Part shown: positions 22,825-34,391 of the stretch, piece by piece
Position numbering within the stretch: position 1 is the first letter of the stretch
Layout of the letters: every line of letters begins with the position of its first letter
Source of the DNA: Proteles cristata cristata
Taxonomy: Eukaryota > Chordata > Mammalia > Carnivora > Hyaenidae
Assembly (NCBI GenBank): GCA_017311185.1
Contig: JAESUZ010003165.1
Coordinates: 434,001-498,000 of the forward strand
DNA length: 64,000 bases
Direction of reading: 5' to 3'
Position numbers and translations under genes: made by a program
Notes under the pieces: generated by a model
Told to the model about the DNA's origin: nothing
Databases searched by the model: none
The model's input: the letters and a program-made list of their open reading frames with translations, nothing else

Positions 22825-23024
22825 GGGCACTTTGGTGGCTCAGTCGGTTCAACATCCAACTTCATGATCTCATTGCTCACGAGTTCGAGCCCCACGTCGG
22901 GCTCTGTGCTGACACCTCAGAGCCTGGAGCCTGCTTCCAATTCTGTGTCTCCCTCTCTCTCTGTTTCTCTCCCATTTGCACTCTGTCTCTCTCTCTCTCA
23001 AAAATAAATAAAAATTTAAAAAAT
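22825..23024 (+). mobile_element. CAN-SINE
   Basis: Cat-type SINE lacking part of the region between the A and B boxes ('caacttcatgatctcattgc'). A duplication of about 20 bp with three changes (two at former CpGs) is at 22805-22824 and 23025-23044. Confidence 0.94.
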
Positions 23025-23044
23025 TAAATCAACATGGATTTGAG

Positions 23045-24400
23045 ATTATGAATTCTTAGAGGACAGCATACCTGAATTACTTGTATTGAATTTTTCACAG
23101 TTATCTGATTAAAAATGTTGTCTGTTCCTTAGAGTAACATTTGTTGCTGTTTTTTACAACAGATAGTATTTTTCATGTAAATAAACATTCTTCATTAAAT
23201 ATTCTTTTTTCTTAAAAAGCATACTCTATGATCCTTAAGTTTCTCTTTCAAAGTTTATTTAGATGTTAGTTTAGTTGCCTGAAGAATTTTACAGATTTTT
23301 CCCATTGACATAAAAAACTATTTCTATTAAGAACGAAAATAACATTTGAATGGTGTTTTCCAGCTGAGAAACAAATCTATATCCTTCAGGAATACATATG
23401 TACCAGGAAAATCAGAAGAAGCAAAACTATGAAAGATATCCCTATATAAATGCCAAATGATGTAAAAGAGCTCAAAAGAAAAAAATGCCTAAGATCAGCT
23501 ATGGCACATATTTGTTTTTAAATCAGATTAATGCATTTTGTGTGAAAACAAGAGAAAAATATAGAAAGAGCTAAGCATTCAGTGTATTTCAACAGCCAGT
23601 TTTATTAATCAATTGCACAGTGCTTTGTGAACATTAATTAATTAAAGATGTAAGGTCTATGATCTGCAGTACATTTTGTAATGGCCTAAATTAGTCTTCA
23701 AAATTCCAGATGACTAATAAGAAAGAAACAGACACCTGACAGATGATGTTACAAAGACTGTCTCCGTGTGAATCTGCCAGCTCTTCAACTCTCATTCCAT
23801 CGCTGGACTTATAAGAACAGGAAAAGCGTCAGAAAAATAAAATTCAAAAATAAAATTTAACAACAACAACAAAAAAGAAACCTTCAAGCCAGTAACCATG
23901 CAAACACACACAGACAGCTCTGGATCTCATTTGAAGCACGTTACATAATCCTGATTAAAAAAAAAATACACGCTGTACTCCTCAACCTATACTATTTTTA
24001 ACACACACATATATATACACCCGCAAGCAAATAATTATGTTTCCTGTTTATTTAAAGGAATTATAAAGAATTTCCTGTGAACATGATTTTTAAATTAGGG
24101 AGAAGAAAAATAGAAGAGTCTTTTCTTCCTATACCTCAGGAAATGAAATGGAGGGGTTTTTTTTAATAATCTGTTTGAATATCAGTACAATGTTGAATGT
24201 TACCTCTGAGCAGTGACAATTAAGATGCGAAGGAAACAATACCAAATTTCTTTGATAACCAAAATATCTTCTAAAAATATTAAAGTTAATGACGTTTGTT
24301 GCACAGCTGAGACTTCTTACTAATATTTAAACAATCTGTAATGTTTTGTCAAGTTCCCAAACTTGCTCAGTTAGCCAGTGTAGAGAAAACAGAATATAAT
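23045..24400. other. Repeat-poor AT-rich stretch
   Basis: About 1.35 kb with no transposon I recognise. Only small A-rich and CA/TA patches are seen (near 23855-23880 and 24002-24020). No open frame of note. It could include conserved non-coding DNA, which cannot be judged from one sequence. Confidence 0.45.
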
Positions 24401-24615
24401 TTTTTTTAATGCTTTATTTATTTCCAGGAGAGAGAGAGAGAGACAGCGTGAGCAGGGGAGGGTCAGAGAGAGAGGGAGTCACAGACTGAAACAGGCTCCA
24501 GGCTCCGAGCTGGCAGTCAGCACAGAGCCCGACGCGAGGCTCGAACCCACGAACCGCGAGATCATGACCTAAGCGAAAGTCGGACGCTCAACCGACTGAG
24601 CCACCCAGGCACCCC
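24401..24615 (-). mobile_element. CAN-SINE, young 'ttcgctt' subfamily
   Basis: Reverse-oriented copy: 'cacagactgaaacaggctcc', 'gagctggcagtcagcacaga' and 'gacctaagcgaaagtcggac' are complements of the subfamily's diagnostic text. CpGs are well kept ('cgcgaggctcgaacccacga'). Confidence 0.95.
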
Positions 24616-25055
24616 GCACCAATTACTTTTAGAAACTTGAAGTGTACAGGAAGTCATGCTTTGCCTTTAACCCGACTCCACACCTGCATTCCTGAAGGTT
24701 AACAACTGACTTTCCTTCTACGGTAACCTTTCCTACTCTTTCCTCACTGGCATCACTGCTTACTGACTATGTGCTCACAAGCTGTAGGAGAAATCAAAAG
24801 AACAAATCGAACAAACAAAGCATTGAACCAAAGCATGAAGAAGAGTTCCTGGCTCATCCTACACTGTATTTAACTTCTATTGTCACGAAAAATAGCCAGT
24901 CAACATTTACTGAGCACTTATCTAGAAACACACTATTTTTAAGGCACTAAGAGGGAGAGTACACTGGATAAGTCACAATGGAGAACTTGGTCAAAATGGA
25001 TTCTTCTCATATTGTTTCCTGATGTTTATAATAAGAAAAACAATTAGCATAAAAG
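24616..25055. other. No confident feature
   Basis: 'caacatttactgagcactta' near 24902 looks like a short antisense MIR/L2 piece. Otherwise unassigned. Confidence 0.4.
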
Positions 25056-25059
25056 AAAC

Positions 25060-25250
25060 AGGTATGGCCTTTTGAGTTGGGACTGTCCAGCACTGTACCA
25101 AAGTCTCTGGGCAAGTCGTGTAATTTCTCTGAGCATCAGTTTCTCCACTTGCAAAATAATAATCATAATAATATAATAATATATGTTGTAAATTGTTACT
25201 AAGAGTCACTTCAGATGAAGTGTTTATTTATAGTTGCTCCGTAAATTAAC
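25060..25250 (+). repeat. MIR fragment
   Basis: 'ctgggcaagtcgtgtaattt', 'ctctgagcatcagtttctcc' and 'aataataatcataataatat' follow MIR order. Confidence 0.7.
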
Positions 25251-25487
25251 ACTACCCTCATTTTTTGTTGGTTTCAAGCATATTTTTTTTCATATTTTTG
25301 TACAAATGCAGATTATAGCTGAGGTGCTTTATAAAAACATTTTTTATTAAAAAGCAGTATTACACAAATTGTAGAAATGTTCAGAAAACACTGAGAAGCA
25401 AAAGAAAAAATGATAATCACCCCATATCTTAAAACTGAGATAACCACAGTTAATCTTTAGGTATGTCTCCACCTCCCTCCGTATCTA

Positions 25488-25492
<5 letters not shown>

Positions 25493-25574
<82 letters not shown>

Positions 25575-25587
25575 CTCACACACACAG
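25493..25587. repeat. Compound (CT)n(CA)n microsatellite
   Basis: About 20 CT units switch directly to about 19 CA units, then a short CTCTCTCACACACAC repeat of the switch. Confidence 0.97.
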
Positions 25588-25589
25588 TT

Positions 25590-25985
25590 CTACCCTCTAC
25601 ATCCTTCCTAAGCATAGTGAAAAGAACCCCTGGAAGTGAGGGCCCCCTAGGTATACGAATCCTGTAGCCCCAGCTAAATGTAAAGCAATCAATTTCATAG
25701 AGAGGGACTTAGCAACTACTCCTCTTGGGGGAAGAATCACTCTTGACCCTTCAGGCTGAGCAGAGTTAGGAGAGTGTGTGTGTAGAGAAGAGCAGGTAGC
25801 GTTCTGAGTCGCACTCATTCCCTCCTCAGGGAGCTTGGGAGTTAACCACCACCACCACGGCATACAGATCCCGGGGGTATCACTCTGCACATGCTTTACA
25901 ATCTGCTTTACTTTTTCCATGTTGATGGACTTTTTAAAGTTAACACTGAAATGCAAGAAGAACGTGTATATATTTGCCTACAATA
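25590..25985. other. No recognised feature
   Basis: Open frames of up to 119 codons overlap on both strands, partly His- or Trp-rich from the 'caccaccaccac' patch. No domain is seen. Confidence 0.4.
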
Positions 25986-25989
25986 AGAA

Positions 25990-26175
25990 GAAAGTAATAT
26001 ATACAAAGAAAATAGCCTGGCCAAAAGCAGAGAGGCCTGAAGGAAGATGGCATTTTCAGAAAATTACGTTTGTCCCATATGGCTGCAGCTCAGGCACTCT
26101 GCCATGGAGAGGGGAGCAGTGGAGGAGCGAACCTAGAAGGGGGGAGGGCCAGCCAGCAGAGGGACTCCCCTGCGT
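25990..26175 (-). repeat. L2-like fragment
   Basis: 'aaaagcagagaggcctgaag' and 'gcattttcagaaaattacgt' resemble a part of L2 often seen in antisense. Tentative. Confidence 0.4.
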
Positions 26176-26204
26176 GCTTAGGCTTTCCGACCACAGACAC
26201 AAAC

Positions 26205-26380
26205 AGTCAGAGGCATGAATTTTGCTGTCAAACTGTCCTCAGTTATAGTTCCAGGCACACCACTCACATGACCTTGGGGAACTTACTTAATTTCTGTAAG
26301 CTTGGGTTTCCATGCTGGGATAATGGCAGGATGGGTATGAGAATTAATTGAGTTAATATACAGTCAAGTCTTATTTGCAG
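26205..26380 (+). repeat. MIR fragment
   Basis: 'catgaccttggggaacttac', 'ttaatttctgtaagcttggg' and 'gagaattaattgagttaata' match MIR. Confidence 0.7.
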
Positions 26381-26713
26381 CAGTTATATTCAATACAGTC
26401 ACAGGGAGCACTGAGCTGGCAGACACTGAGCTGTTCTCCTAGGTGAAATACAGAGTTAGGTTCCTGAGAGCCTCTGGTCACATTTTCATCAACTCATTGA
26501 TACATAGACTTGTTTTACGTGTGCTTCTGCTTAAAGACACCTTATTTAATGCATATTGTTGACTCATTAACACTGAACTCACAGCTGACAGCACTACACT
26601 CATGCATGAACAACTTATCTAACACTTGTAGTTTCTCCATAAGGCACATTACAGCCTCCTTGCACTTAGGAAAACTAGAAAGTGCTTCAGCACTACACTT
26701 GGGTTCCATTTTA

Positions 26714-26916
26714 CTTTTTATTTTTTTACTTTTGTTTATTGATTTTGAAAGAGAGAGAGAGAGTGGGGAAGGGGCAGAAAGAGAGGAAGACAGAGAATCA
26801 CAAGCAGGCTCCACGCCGTCAGTGTAGAGCCCAATGAGGGGCTTGAACTCACAAACCACGAGATCATGACCTAAGCTGAAGTCAGATGCTTAACTGACTG
26901 AGCCACCCAGGTGCCC
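26714..26916 (-). mobile_element. CAN-SINE with perfect 21-bp duplication
   Basis: Reverse-oriented SINE ending in head complement 'gagccacccaggtgcccc'. The 21 bases at 26693-26713 recur without change at 26917-26937 (starting ctacacttgggttcc), so both edges are exact. Confidence 0.97.
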
Positions 26917-26939
26917 CTACACTTGGGTTCCATTTTAAA

Positions 26940-28660
26940 CAGCAAAAGCCCAAGAAAAGGCACGAAAAAGTGAAAACCATGTTACTAAATAGGCCACCCA
27001 AAGGGCACCAGTTTACAGTATAAGAGCATCGCCATGTCTGACTTCAGCTGCGAACATGCATGACGGACAGCGCTGCTGCTCTGTGCAACATTGCACATGA
27101 CCATGAAACCACACAAGTATTGATTTGGGATTACAAATAAATTTCAGCAATCAGACAAATTGACAATACAGAGTCCTTGAATAATGAGGACGGACTACAT
27201 TCTGGAACTCTAAGATATATTCAATAAATTCTTCTCTAATTTGTCAGAGAGAACCACTTAAGCCTTCTGGGCTGGGTGGTGATGCTCAGATTTTACATAT
27301 AGAAAGAAAACTTTAAGGAGGCATTGGAGGAAGGAGAGCAGAGAGGCAGAGAGAATAGTTAAGAGGAGGAGAGGGGAGAGAGATTCAGAGATGTTTAGGA
27401 GCTAGAAACAATACCACGTCAGGATAGAGAAAGTGAAAGAAGACAATTCAAGATTGACCACAAAGCTTCTAATTTGGGTAGTTTAGTAACTGAAGTATTC
27501 AGAGAAAGTATGGAAAGGAAATGGGTCCATCCTTAAAACTGATCTCTCCCTGGCTTCTGCAAGAACCATTCTTGTTTTCTTCCTTCCTTTCTACCTACCT
27601 CTTCTAGGTGTCCCTTACTAATTAATCTGAGGGAGAAGGGATGCAGATATGATGAGACAGCTTTCTACTATTCACTTTCTACTATCACTCTGTAGTGCCA
27701 GTGATCAGTAGATCAGAGGCTCCACTCCCACTAGCAGGTAGCATCAGATATTTGCAAACTGCCCTAAATACCAGATCCAATGTGCCTGGAGTTCCTCACC
27801 TTCCCCTACACCCAATTTAGCAGCTGCATCATGTGTTACATAGACAACACCAGGGGCTGCATGAGCCATGTGTCCTAAACTGAATTTCTGCCACCTGTCC
27901 AGTATCATACTCCCAGCTTCTTCCCACTGGACTCCACCCTGGCCATGACCTCATTTAATCTAGCCATCATTCTGAAATGCCACCAGATGTCACCAGTTGC
28001 TTTCTTCCTTTCCACAACCTTCCTCCATTCTCAACATATTCCCACAGTTCATAGGAACCTAGGGTCTAATGTAACTGATCCTTGAGATCATAATCTCTGG
28101 GCCCAATTCTTTCCTTGTGGCCTCCATCCAATTCTCTTTCTCCATTTCCTGCTATCTTCTGCTCACAATAAACCCAAAATGATTACAACTTTTCTATGTC
28201 TCTTAAATATATGGCTTGGACTAATGCCCCATCCTCCTTCCTAGGGACTTGAGCTACTGTAGAGTCACTCCTTGGCATGGCCCTACCACATTTGAACTTC
28301 CTTCCTTCTCTCACTGGCCTATGTTCCATGTGTGGTTGGACGTAAATGTATATAAAATTGCTAAGCATTTATATACCACGCTGCTACAATGTGGAAATGG
28401 AAAGTCAGGGTTAGGATAAAATATCTGATAATATGAAAAGGGAAGAAATTGTCAAGATATTGATATAGACACTGAGCCTTAGTTTATTCAGAAGAACTCA
28501 ACTTAGAAGTTTTCTTTCCACAAAAGCCACAGAAATGTGTAATAACACTCGTCTCCCTCCTTATGCTCTACCCCACCTCCAAAACAAAAAGGGAACCCGG
28601 TTACACCAGCATTTTGCCAAGCTTTCTAAATTACTGGTCCCCAATTGCTATGCTTCAATC
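26940..28660. other. No recognised feature
   Basis: About 1.7 kb without an assigned repeat. A GA-rich patch lies near 27330-27380. Mild pyrimidine-rich text at 27540-28150 might be an old LTR or LINE piece, but I cannot place it. Confidence 0.45.
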
Positions 28661-28664
28661 CAGT

Positions 28665-28800
28665 GCTAATCACTGGATGTGAACTACCTGGAGAACTTGC
28701 CAAAAATATGGACCTCCAGGCCCCAACCAAAAGTTCTAATTTGGGACACCCAAACCCCAGGAATTTACATTTTGAAAAGGTCTACAGATGACTTTGAAAA
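28665..28800. mobile_element. MER5-type hAT MITE fragment
   Basis: 'gtgaactacctggagaactt', 'gacctccaggccccaaccaa' and 'aggaatttacattttgaaaa' follow MER5A/B order. Non-coding and diverged. Confidence 0.55.
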
Positions 28801-29258
28801 TCAGAAACTTGGGGAATCAGTACATTATAGGAAAATGGACTTTCTTTAATTTCACGATTGCCTAATTCTGAGTAGTGGTAAATTAGAATCAACACTAATG
28901 TCAGCTATAGATACTCAGCCAATGAATATACTCTGTCCTTAAAGTCTGAACTTCAGGCAACTTCGGACAGAAGATGAAAACTCTATCCCATCATCATATC
29001 AGCCCAGTGTAAGAGAAACATTCCAGTCAAGACAGGACAAGAAAGAATATGGAGCTCAGAATACAACCAATCAAATACAATGGATCCATTCAAGCATTCA
29101 TTCATTCATTTTTTTTCAAGATAATATATAGCGAGAACCTACTATGTGCCCGATAATGTGCTATGTGTGGGAATACAAGAATAAGCAAAACAGATCCAGC
29201 CCTTGCCCTTACTGCTTTTATGATCTACTAAGACAGATAACAAACATTACACAAATAA

Positions 29259-29260
<2 letters not shown>

Positions 29261-29290
<30 letters not shown>

Positions 29291-29297
29291 CACCACC

Positions 29298-29329
<32 letters not shown>

Positions 29330-29332
29330 CAA
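29261..29332. repeat. Compound (CA)n(CAC)n(CAA)n microsatellite
   Basis: Three related units run into one another: CA to about 29290, CAC to about 29312, CAA to 29332. The His/Gln runs (+) and Val/Gly runs (-) in the open frames here are artefacts. Confidence 0.97.
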
Positions 29333-29666
29333 ATATGGATAAAGTCTCATAAAGTCTTGATTCAGTAGGCAAGAGCAGGAAGTATGAGAATGTAGTCAGG
29401 GAAGACTTCCTGAGGAGGTGACTAAAAGATAAACAGGAGTTTATGAGATGAGAGAGATGAGGCAGAAAGTGTTTCAGGGAGATGGGAAAATGGCAGGAAG
29501 AAAGGCTTAGGGGCTGAAAGAGGAGTGATTCATCTGAGGGAGTGAAAGCAGGCAGTTTACATGGAGTGCAGTACAGACAGAAGACAATGGCAGGAGATGA
29601 GCGTGGGCAGGGAAGCAAGAACAAATCATGTGAGCCAGGATGGCCAGTTAAAAATTGGGTCTTCAA

Positions 29667-30202
29667 CAGCAATAGCCCTGCTAGGAATTTACCCAAGGGA
29701 CACAGCAGTGCTGATGCAGGGGGGCACATGGACCCCAATGTTCACAGCAGCACTCTCCACAACAGCCAAAGCATGCAAAGAGCCTAAGTGTCCATCAACG
29801 GACGAATGGATCAAGAAGATGTGGTTTATCTATACCATGGAATACTCCATGGCAATGAGAAAGAATGAAATCTGGCCATGTGGAGTAACATGGATGGACC
29901 TTGAGGGTGTTATGCTGAGCGAAATAAGTCAGGCAGAGAAGGACAGATACCATATGTTTGCACGTATAGGAGGATTAGGAGGAACTTAATGGAGGACCGT
30001 GGGGGAGAAGAAGGGAAAAATAGTGGAGGAGAGGGAGAAACCATGAGTTTCAAACCATGAGAGACTCTTGAATGCTGAGAACAAACTGAGGATTGATGGG
30101 GGTGGGGGGAAAGGGGAGGGGGGTGATGGGCATGGAGGAGGACACTTGTGGGGATGAGCAATGGGTGTTATATGGAAACCAACTTGACAATAAACTATTT
30201 TA
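29667..30202 (+). mobile_element. 5'-truncated L1 3' end (ORF2 tail and 3' UTR)
   Basis: Young carnivore L1. It encodes the extreme ORF2p C-terminus (residues like PKCPSTDEWIKKMW and MLSEISQAEKDRYH in the frame up to 29989). A G-rich 3' UTR follows (about 30098-30128), then 'gggtgttatatggaaacc'. The duplication, about 16 bp ending tgggtcttcaa, is at 29651-29666 and 30203-30218. The frame starting upstream at 29561 fuses host sequence to L1 by accident. Confidence 0.94.
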
Positions 30203-30361
30203 AAAAATGGGTCTTCAAGGTTTGCAAGGCAAGAGTGGAAGTAGGGAACAATGAGATTCTTCAGGATTCTAAGGGATGATGGCCCAGAGTAGGGGCAGCA
30301 GTGATGGAGGTAAGTAGACATAACAGGAAAGATCTGTGAAATACTGAAAATCAGTATCTTT

Positions 30362-30575
30362 GGGGCGCCTGGGTGGTTCAGTTGGTTAAGCGTCTAACTT
30401 CAGCTCAGGTCATGGGTTCATGGGTTCGAGCCCCGTATCAGGCCCTCTGCTGCCAGCATGGAGACCACTTTGGATTCTCTCTCCCCTCCTCTCTCTCTCT
30501 CTCTCTCTGCCCCTTCCCCGCTCTCTCCCACTCATCCTCTCCCCAAAAATAAATCGATATTTAAAAAAAAGAAAA
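30362..30575 (+). mobile_element. CAN-SINE
   Basis: Head 'ggggcgcctgggtggttcag', B box 'gggttcgagccccg', CT tract, and tail 'aaaaataaatcgatatttaa'. The flanks share 'gaaaa' and 'tatcttt' imperfectly. Confidence 0.93.
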
Positions 30576-30579
30576 ATAT

Positions 30580-31012
30580 CTTTGCTTTAGTTAAATCTTA
30601 TATTCTTAATTTCCATTATATTTATTCTTGCTCTTACTATTCATGGAAAATGATGCTGGGTTTCATGGTATGGGAGTCAAATAACACTTGTGTTTTATTT
30701 TTTAAATAATGGATATTTTTGGTGGTGTTTAGCAAGTCGATATACTTTTAGCAAATACCTCAGTGCCAGTAGTTTTTGTAAATGAGTTGGGTTTTGGGGG
30801 ATTTTTTTGGGTTTTTTGCATTTCACTTTGTAATTTTTAAAACTAGAACTGTTTTCATATGTATTAGATTAAATTATATTTTGCAAGTCAAATGATTAAA
30901 AGTAAATTCTTTCCTATCACATAGGTCAAAACTACATTTTTTCTGGAATTAGATAGTAGTAATAGTTATACAACCTTGTGAATATACTAAAAGCCACTGA
31001 ATATACATTTTT
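30580..31012. other. No recognised feature
   Basis: AT-rich, with a G/T-rich patch near 30787-30820. No gene signal. Confidence 0.4.
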
Positions 31013-31222
31013 ATTTTTTTAATGTTTATTTTTGAGAGAGAGACAGACAGACAGAGCATGGGTGGGGGAGGAACAGAAAGAGAAGGAGGCACAGAATCTG
31101 AAGCAGGCTCCAGAATCTGAGCTGTCGGCACAGAGCCTGAGGCAGGGATTGAACCCATTAACTGTGAGATCATGACCTGAGCCGAAGTCGGACACTTAAC
31201 TGACTGAGTCACCCAGGCACCC
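31013..31222 (-). mobile_element. CAN-SINE
   Basis: Reverse-oriented: T-rich tail, 'agctgtcggcacagagcctg', and head complement 'gagtcacccaggcaccc'. An imperfect duplication (gaat…tacattttta) flanks it. Confidence 0.93.
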
Positions 31223-31239
31223 AGAATTGTACACTTTTA

Positions 31240-31725
31240 AAGGAGGAATTTTGCAGTATATGAATTATATCTCAATTTTGTAGAACTATATTATTGCTTC
31301 CAGACTTAAGCTTCTACTTCCAAATTTCCTCCTCTGTTGGGTGTAATCTTCAATACTTGCAGCTATAGAGTACTACGACAGAAAGAGATAACTACACACA
31401 CATACTGAGATCAGATACATGTAGGGATTCCTTGCCAAGCTCCCTTCTCTAGCATGCAGGCTTAGTCCCAGAGTCTTTATCCATAGCATTCATTGTTATC
31501 CTATACATCCAGGGAGGGATACTTTAGTTAGTAGTGATGGAGAGTCTGGAGGATTATGGATGATTGGTTGGTTGGTGGGTCTTTGAACTCAATTATCTGA
31601 GTCAAGCACATATGATGCAGCTCTCTTCGATGCCCCTGAAGAGTATAGAGTCAGCCCACCTGTCTTATTTTCCTCTCTGATCTGACTCTTAAGTGTCATA
31701 TTCTTTACTGTGCTCTCTCCTCACT
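31240..31725. other. No recognised feature
   Basis: Unassigned stretch; no gene signal. Confidence 0.4.
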
Positions 31726-31729
31726 CTGG

Positions 31730-31860
31730 GCCAGAGCTTCTCAAACCTTGACCCAGGTCAACCTGGATCAATTAAGTCAGAATTTCTAGGGATAGGTCTC
31801 AGGTATGAGAATTTTTTTTTTTCAAGTTCCCCCCAAAGATCCCAATGTGCAGCCAGGAGA
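31730..31860. mobile_element. MER5A-like fragment with internal deletion
   Basis: 'cagagcttctcaaaccttga', 'gtcagaatttctagggatag' and 'caatgtgcagccaggagaga' are MER5A-type text with parts missing. Confidence 0.55.
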
Positions 31861-31864
31861 GAAA

Positions 31865-32395
31865 ACTACTGTTCTTCATTCCCTCCCTGGATGATTTCTT
31901 CCCCTCGGTCACTTTAATTAGTTCCCTTATGCCAATGACTCACAGATCGGTATTTCCAGGTCCCATCACCTTTGCCATTCAAAATAAAACACTAAACAAC
32001 AAAACAAAATTTTATTTTTCAAATTGACACAAAATTTAAAATGTATGCTGAGATTCAAATAACTTCTTTCTAGATTTTTCTAATTTTCTCTCTCATGTTT
32101 GAGGTGTGAGGTGCCTGTGCTTTGCTGGCATCCCAAAAGGTGACTAGAGTACCTGCTGGGAAATGAAACACATGCTAGAACTTTCCTTCCCTTTCCTAAG
32201 TCTCCTTCCCTAAATTACAGATATCGGGATGGTGTGGCAGAGAGGGATCTCCCTCTGAAAATCCCATAAACGCTAAAAAAAATCAATATGTCTAAAAAGG
32301 AACTCATCATTTCCCCAGTTCCCCAGACAAAACCTGTTCTCCCTCTCACATTTCCTGACTTAATGAAGGGCACCAACATCCACTCAGGGGCTGAA
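31865..32395. other. No confident feature
   Basis: Unassigned. It could be the 5' part of the L2 that becomes clear at 32.4 kb. Confidence 0.35.
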
Positions 32396-32399
32396 GGAA

Positions 32400-32990
32400 A
32401 AGACCTGGGAATCATGATTTAATCCTCCATCTTTCACATACCCTCACTTTCAGTTAGAGACCAAGTAATACCAATTCTAACCCTTTAACAGATCTGGTAT
32501 CTGTTCGCTTTCTCTCGACCTCTGTAACCATCATTTCCTTGAGGCCGGATACTGCAACAGCCTCTTCACTGGTCTTCTGACCCACAACCTTTACTCATCC
32601 TGCACTACTACCAAAATTGTACTTCTGAACACAAATGCCTTGGTGTAGTTAAAACCTTTCAGAGGCTCCTTCCTGCCCATAAGATAGTGTTCCCACTTCA
32701 TAACATGGTTTACAAACCTCTCCACATGTTTTCACTGCTCCCTCTGCTGCTAATCACCAGGTTTCAGATTTCTTCCGAGAAATCTTGTCTCCCAAAACCA
32801 TTTAGGTGCCCCTTTCATTCACGCCCATATCACTGTGCACTTACTCTGTTACCGCATCCATCACTGACTTGGTTGTCTTCCCAGCTACAGGTAAGCTCCT
32901 TAGAAGCAGAGACAATGTCTTATTCTTCACTGTCACCCGGTGCTTGGTACATAGTAGGTGGTCAGCATTATTGAAATTAACAATTAATTA
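32400..32990 (+). repeat. L2 LINE 3' fragment
   Basis: L2 order is well kept: 'actgcaacagcctcttcact', 'cttttcagaggctcc'-type text near 32660, 'caggtaagctccttagaagc', 'tgtcttattcttcactgtca' and 'gcttggtacatagtaggtgg'. No intact frame. Confidence 0.75.
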
Positions 32991-33279
32991 ATCATCGTCC
33001 TTAATATCCCTTCTTACAAACCTCATTAGCAAAATCTGCATTAATCCTCTTCAAGCAAAGTTAGAATGCAAGAAAAACGGTAGTTAAAAAAAAGTCTTGC
33101 ACACACATGCACAGCAGACCCATGGGCTACCCCATGGATATTAAAAGGCTGTGGTTCATTTATCCAACATTTGTAAGTAGTTACTGTTTAACTCTGCCCA
33201 TAATGACCTTGTATTATGCAGTGTCAACAGTCACCTAGTCATCTTAAATTAAGAAATATTAAAGTATGAAATCTGTCAT

Positions 33280-33485
33280 TTAATATAAATAATAGCTACC
33301 ATTACCATTCTCCAAGCACTGTGTTCAGCAGTTGACACATATTGTCTCATTTAATCTCCATAATCAAGCTCTAAATGAAGATCATATTACAGTTTCTCAG
33401 AGGAAAAAAAACAAGGCTCAATAAGGGTAAGCACCTTGCCTACAAGAAGACAGTTAGGATGTGAAAAGGCCAGTGTACCAACACT
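33280..33485 (-). repeat. MIR fragment
   Basis: 'ccaagcactgtgttcagcag', 'ttgtctcatttaatctccat' and 'taagcaccttgcctacaaga' are antisense MIR. Confidence 0.72.
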
Positions 33486-33489
33486 TCTC

Positions 33490-33930
33490 TTATATACCAT
33501 TATAGCGGGGGTCAGGGGGGAGAGGGGAGGTAGGGAACAGGAACCTGTATTTTCATAGCCATGTCACATTTAATCTTGCTCTAGTAACAAACCACAAAGT
33601 TAAGGCTGCTGTAAGAAATGCCTCTGACTTGATAAAATAGTGCATATCCCTATGCCAAAGCTTAAGAACTGAGTTCTCTAACTGCATGTGATCTAAATGA
33701 ATTTGAAATGTAGTACAAAGTACACCTTTGGCTAATAGTCACAGGTACCCATATCCTAGAGTCAAGCCACAATCCTGAAGGTACACACTAATTGGCAGGA
33801 AGGATTTTACTTAAATAGTTTTGTGTATTAAATGGCTAAAATACACTGAGTTCACTCTCTTGGAAAATGCAATTAGCTACTAGCCTCTTTGGCTTGAAAT
33901 TCTTTCCTTCTTGAGACTTCTTTCACTTTC
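33490..33930. other. No recognised feature
   Basis: Unassigned, with a G-rich patch near 33507-33532. Confidence 0.4.
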
Positions 33931-33984
33931 TCTGCATAACTTTTTTAAATTGAGGTGTAATTGACATACAACACGTTAGTTTCA

Positions 33985-34391
33985 TACAGTGTATTATGTT
34001 AAGCAAAATTAGTCCGAGAAAGACAAATATCATATGACTTCACTTACATGTGGAATTTAAGATACAAAACAGATGAACACAAAGGAAGGGAAGCAAAAAT
34101 AATATAAAAAGAGAGGGGAACAAACCATAAGAGACTCTTTAATACATAGACCAAACTGAGGTGCCTGGAGGGCTGTTGGGTGGGAGGATGGTCTACCTGC
34201 GTGATGGGCATGAAAAGAGGGCACTTGTTGCGATGGGCACTGGGTGCTATATGTAGGTGATGAATCACTGGGTTCTACTCCTGAAAGCATTATTGGGCTA
34301 TATGCTAACTAACTTGGATGTAAACTTTTTGAATTAATCAATTTTTAAAAATAAATAAATAAAACTTAATTCTAGCCAAAACAAAAACAAA
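33985..34391 (+). mobile_element. Carnivore L1 3' UTR, older copy
   Basis: 5'-truncated L1 end: 'catatgacttcacttacatg', 'gggcactgggtgctatatgt', then 'aacttggatgtaaacttttt' and an A-rich tail. A 14-bp duplication with one C/T change, acacgttagtttca/acatgttagtttca, is at 33971-33984 and 34392-34405. It is more diverged than the other carnivore L1 tails in the window. Confidence 0.88.

Larger units (their letters stand above)
29080..30330 (-). repeat. L2 fragment split by an L1 tail
   Basis: Antisense L2: 'attcattcattcattttttt', 'gaacctactatgtgcccgat' and 'ggaagacttcctgaggaggt'. After the L1 insertion (29667-30202) it continues with 'cttcaggattctaagggatg'. It also carries the compound microsatellite at 29261-29332. 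Confidence 0.6.

Noticed and set aside
29259..29738. 159-codon minus-strand frame, longest in the window
   Set aside because: It runs from antisense L1/L2 text into the compound microsatellite, giving Val and Gly runs. No domain.
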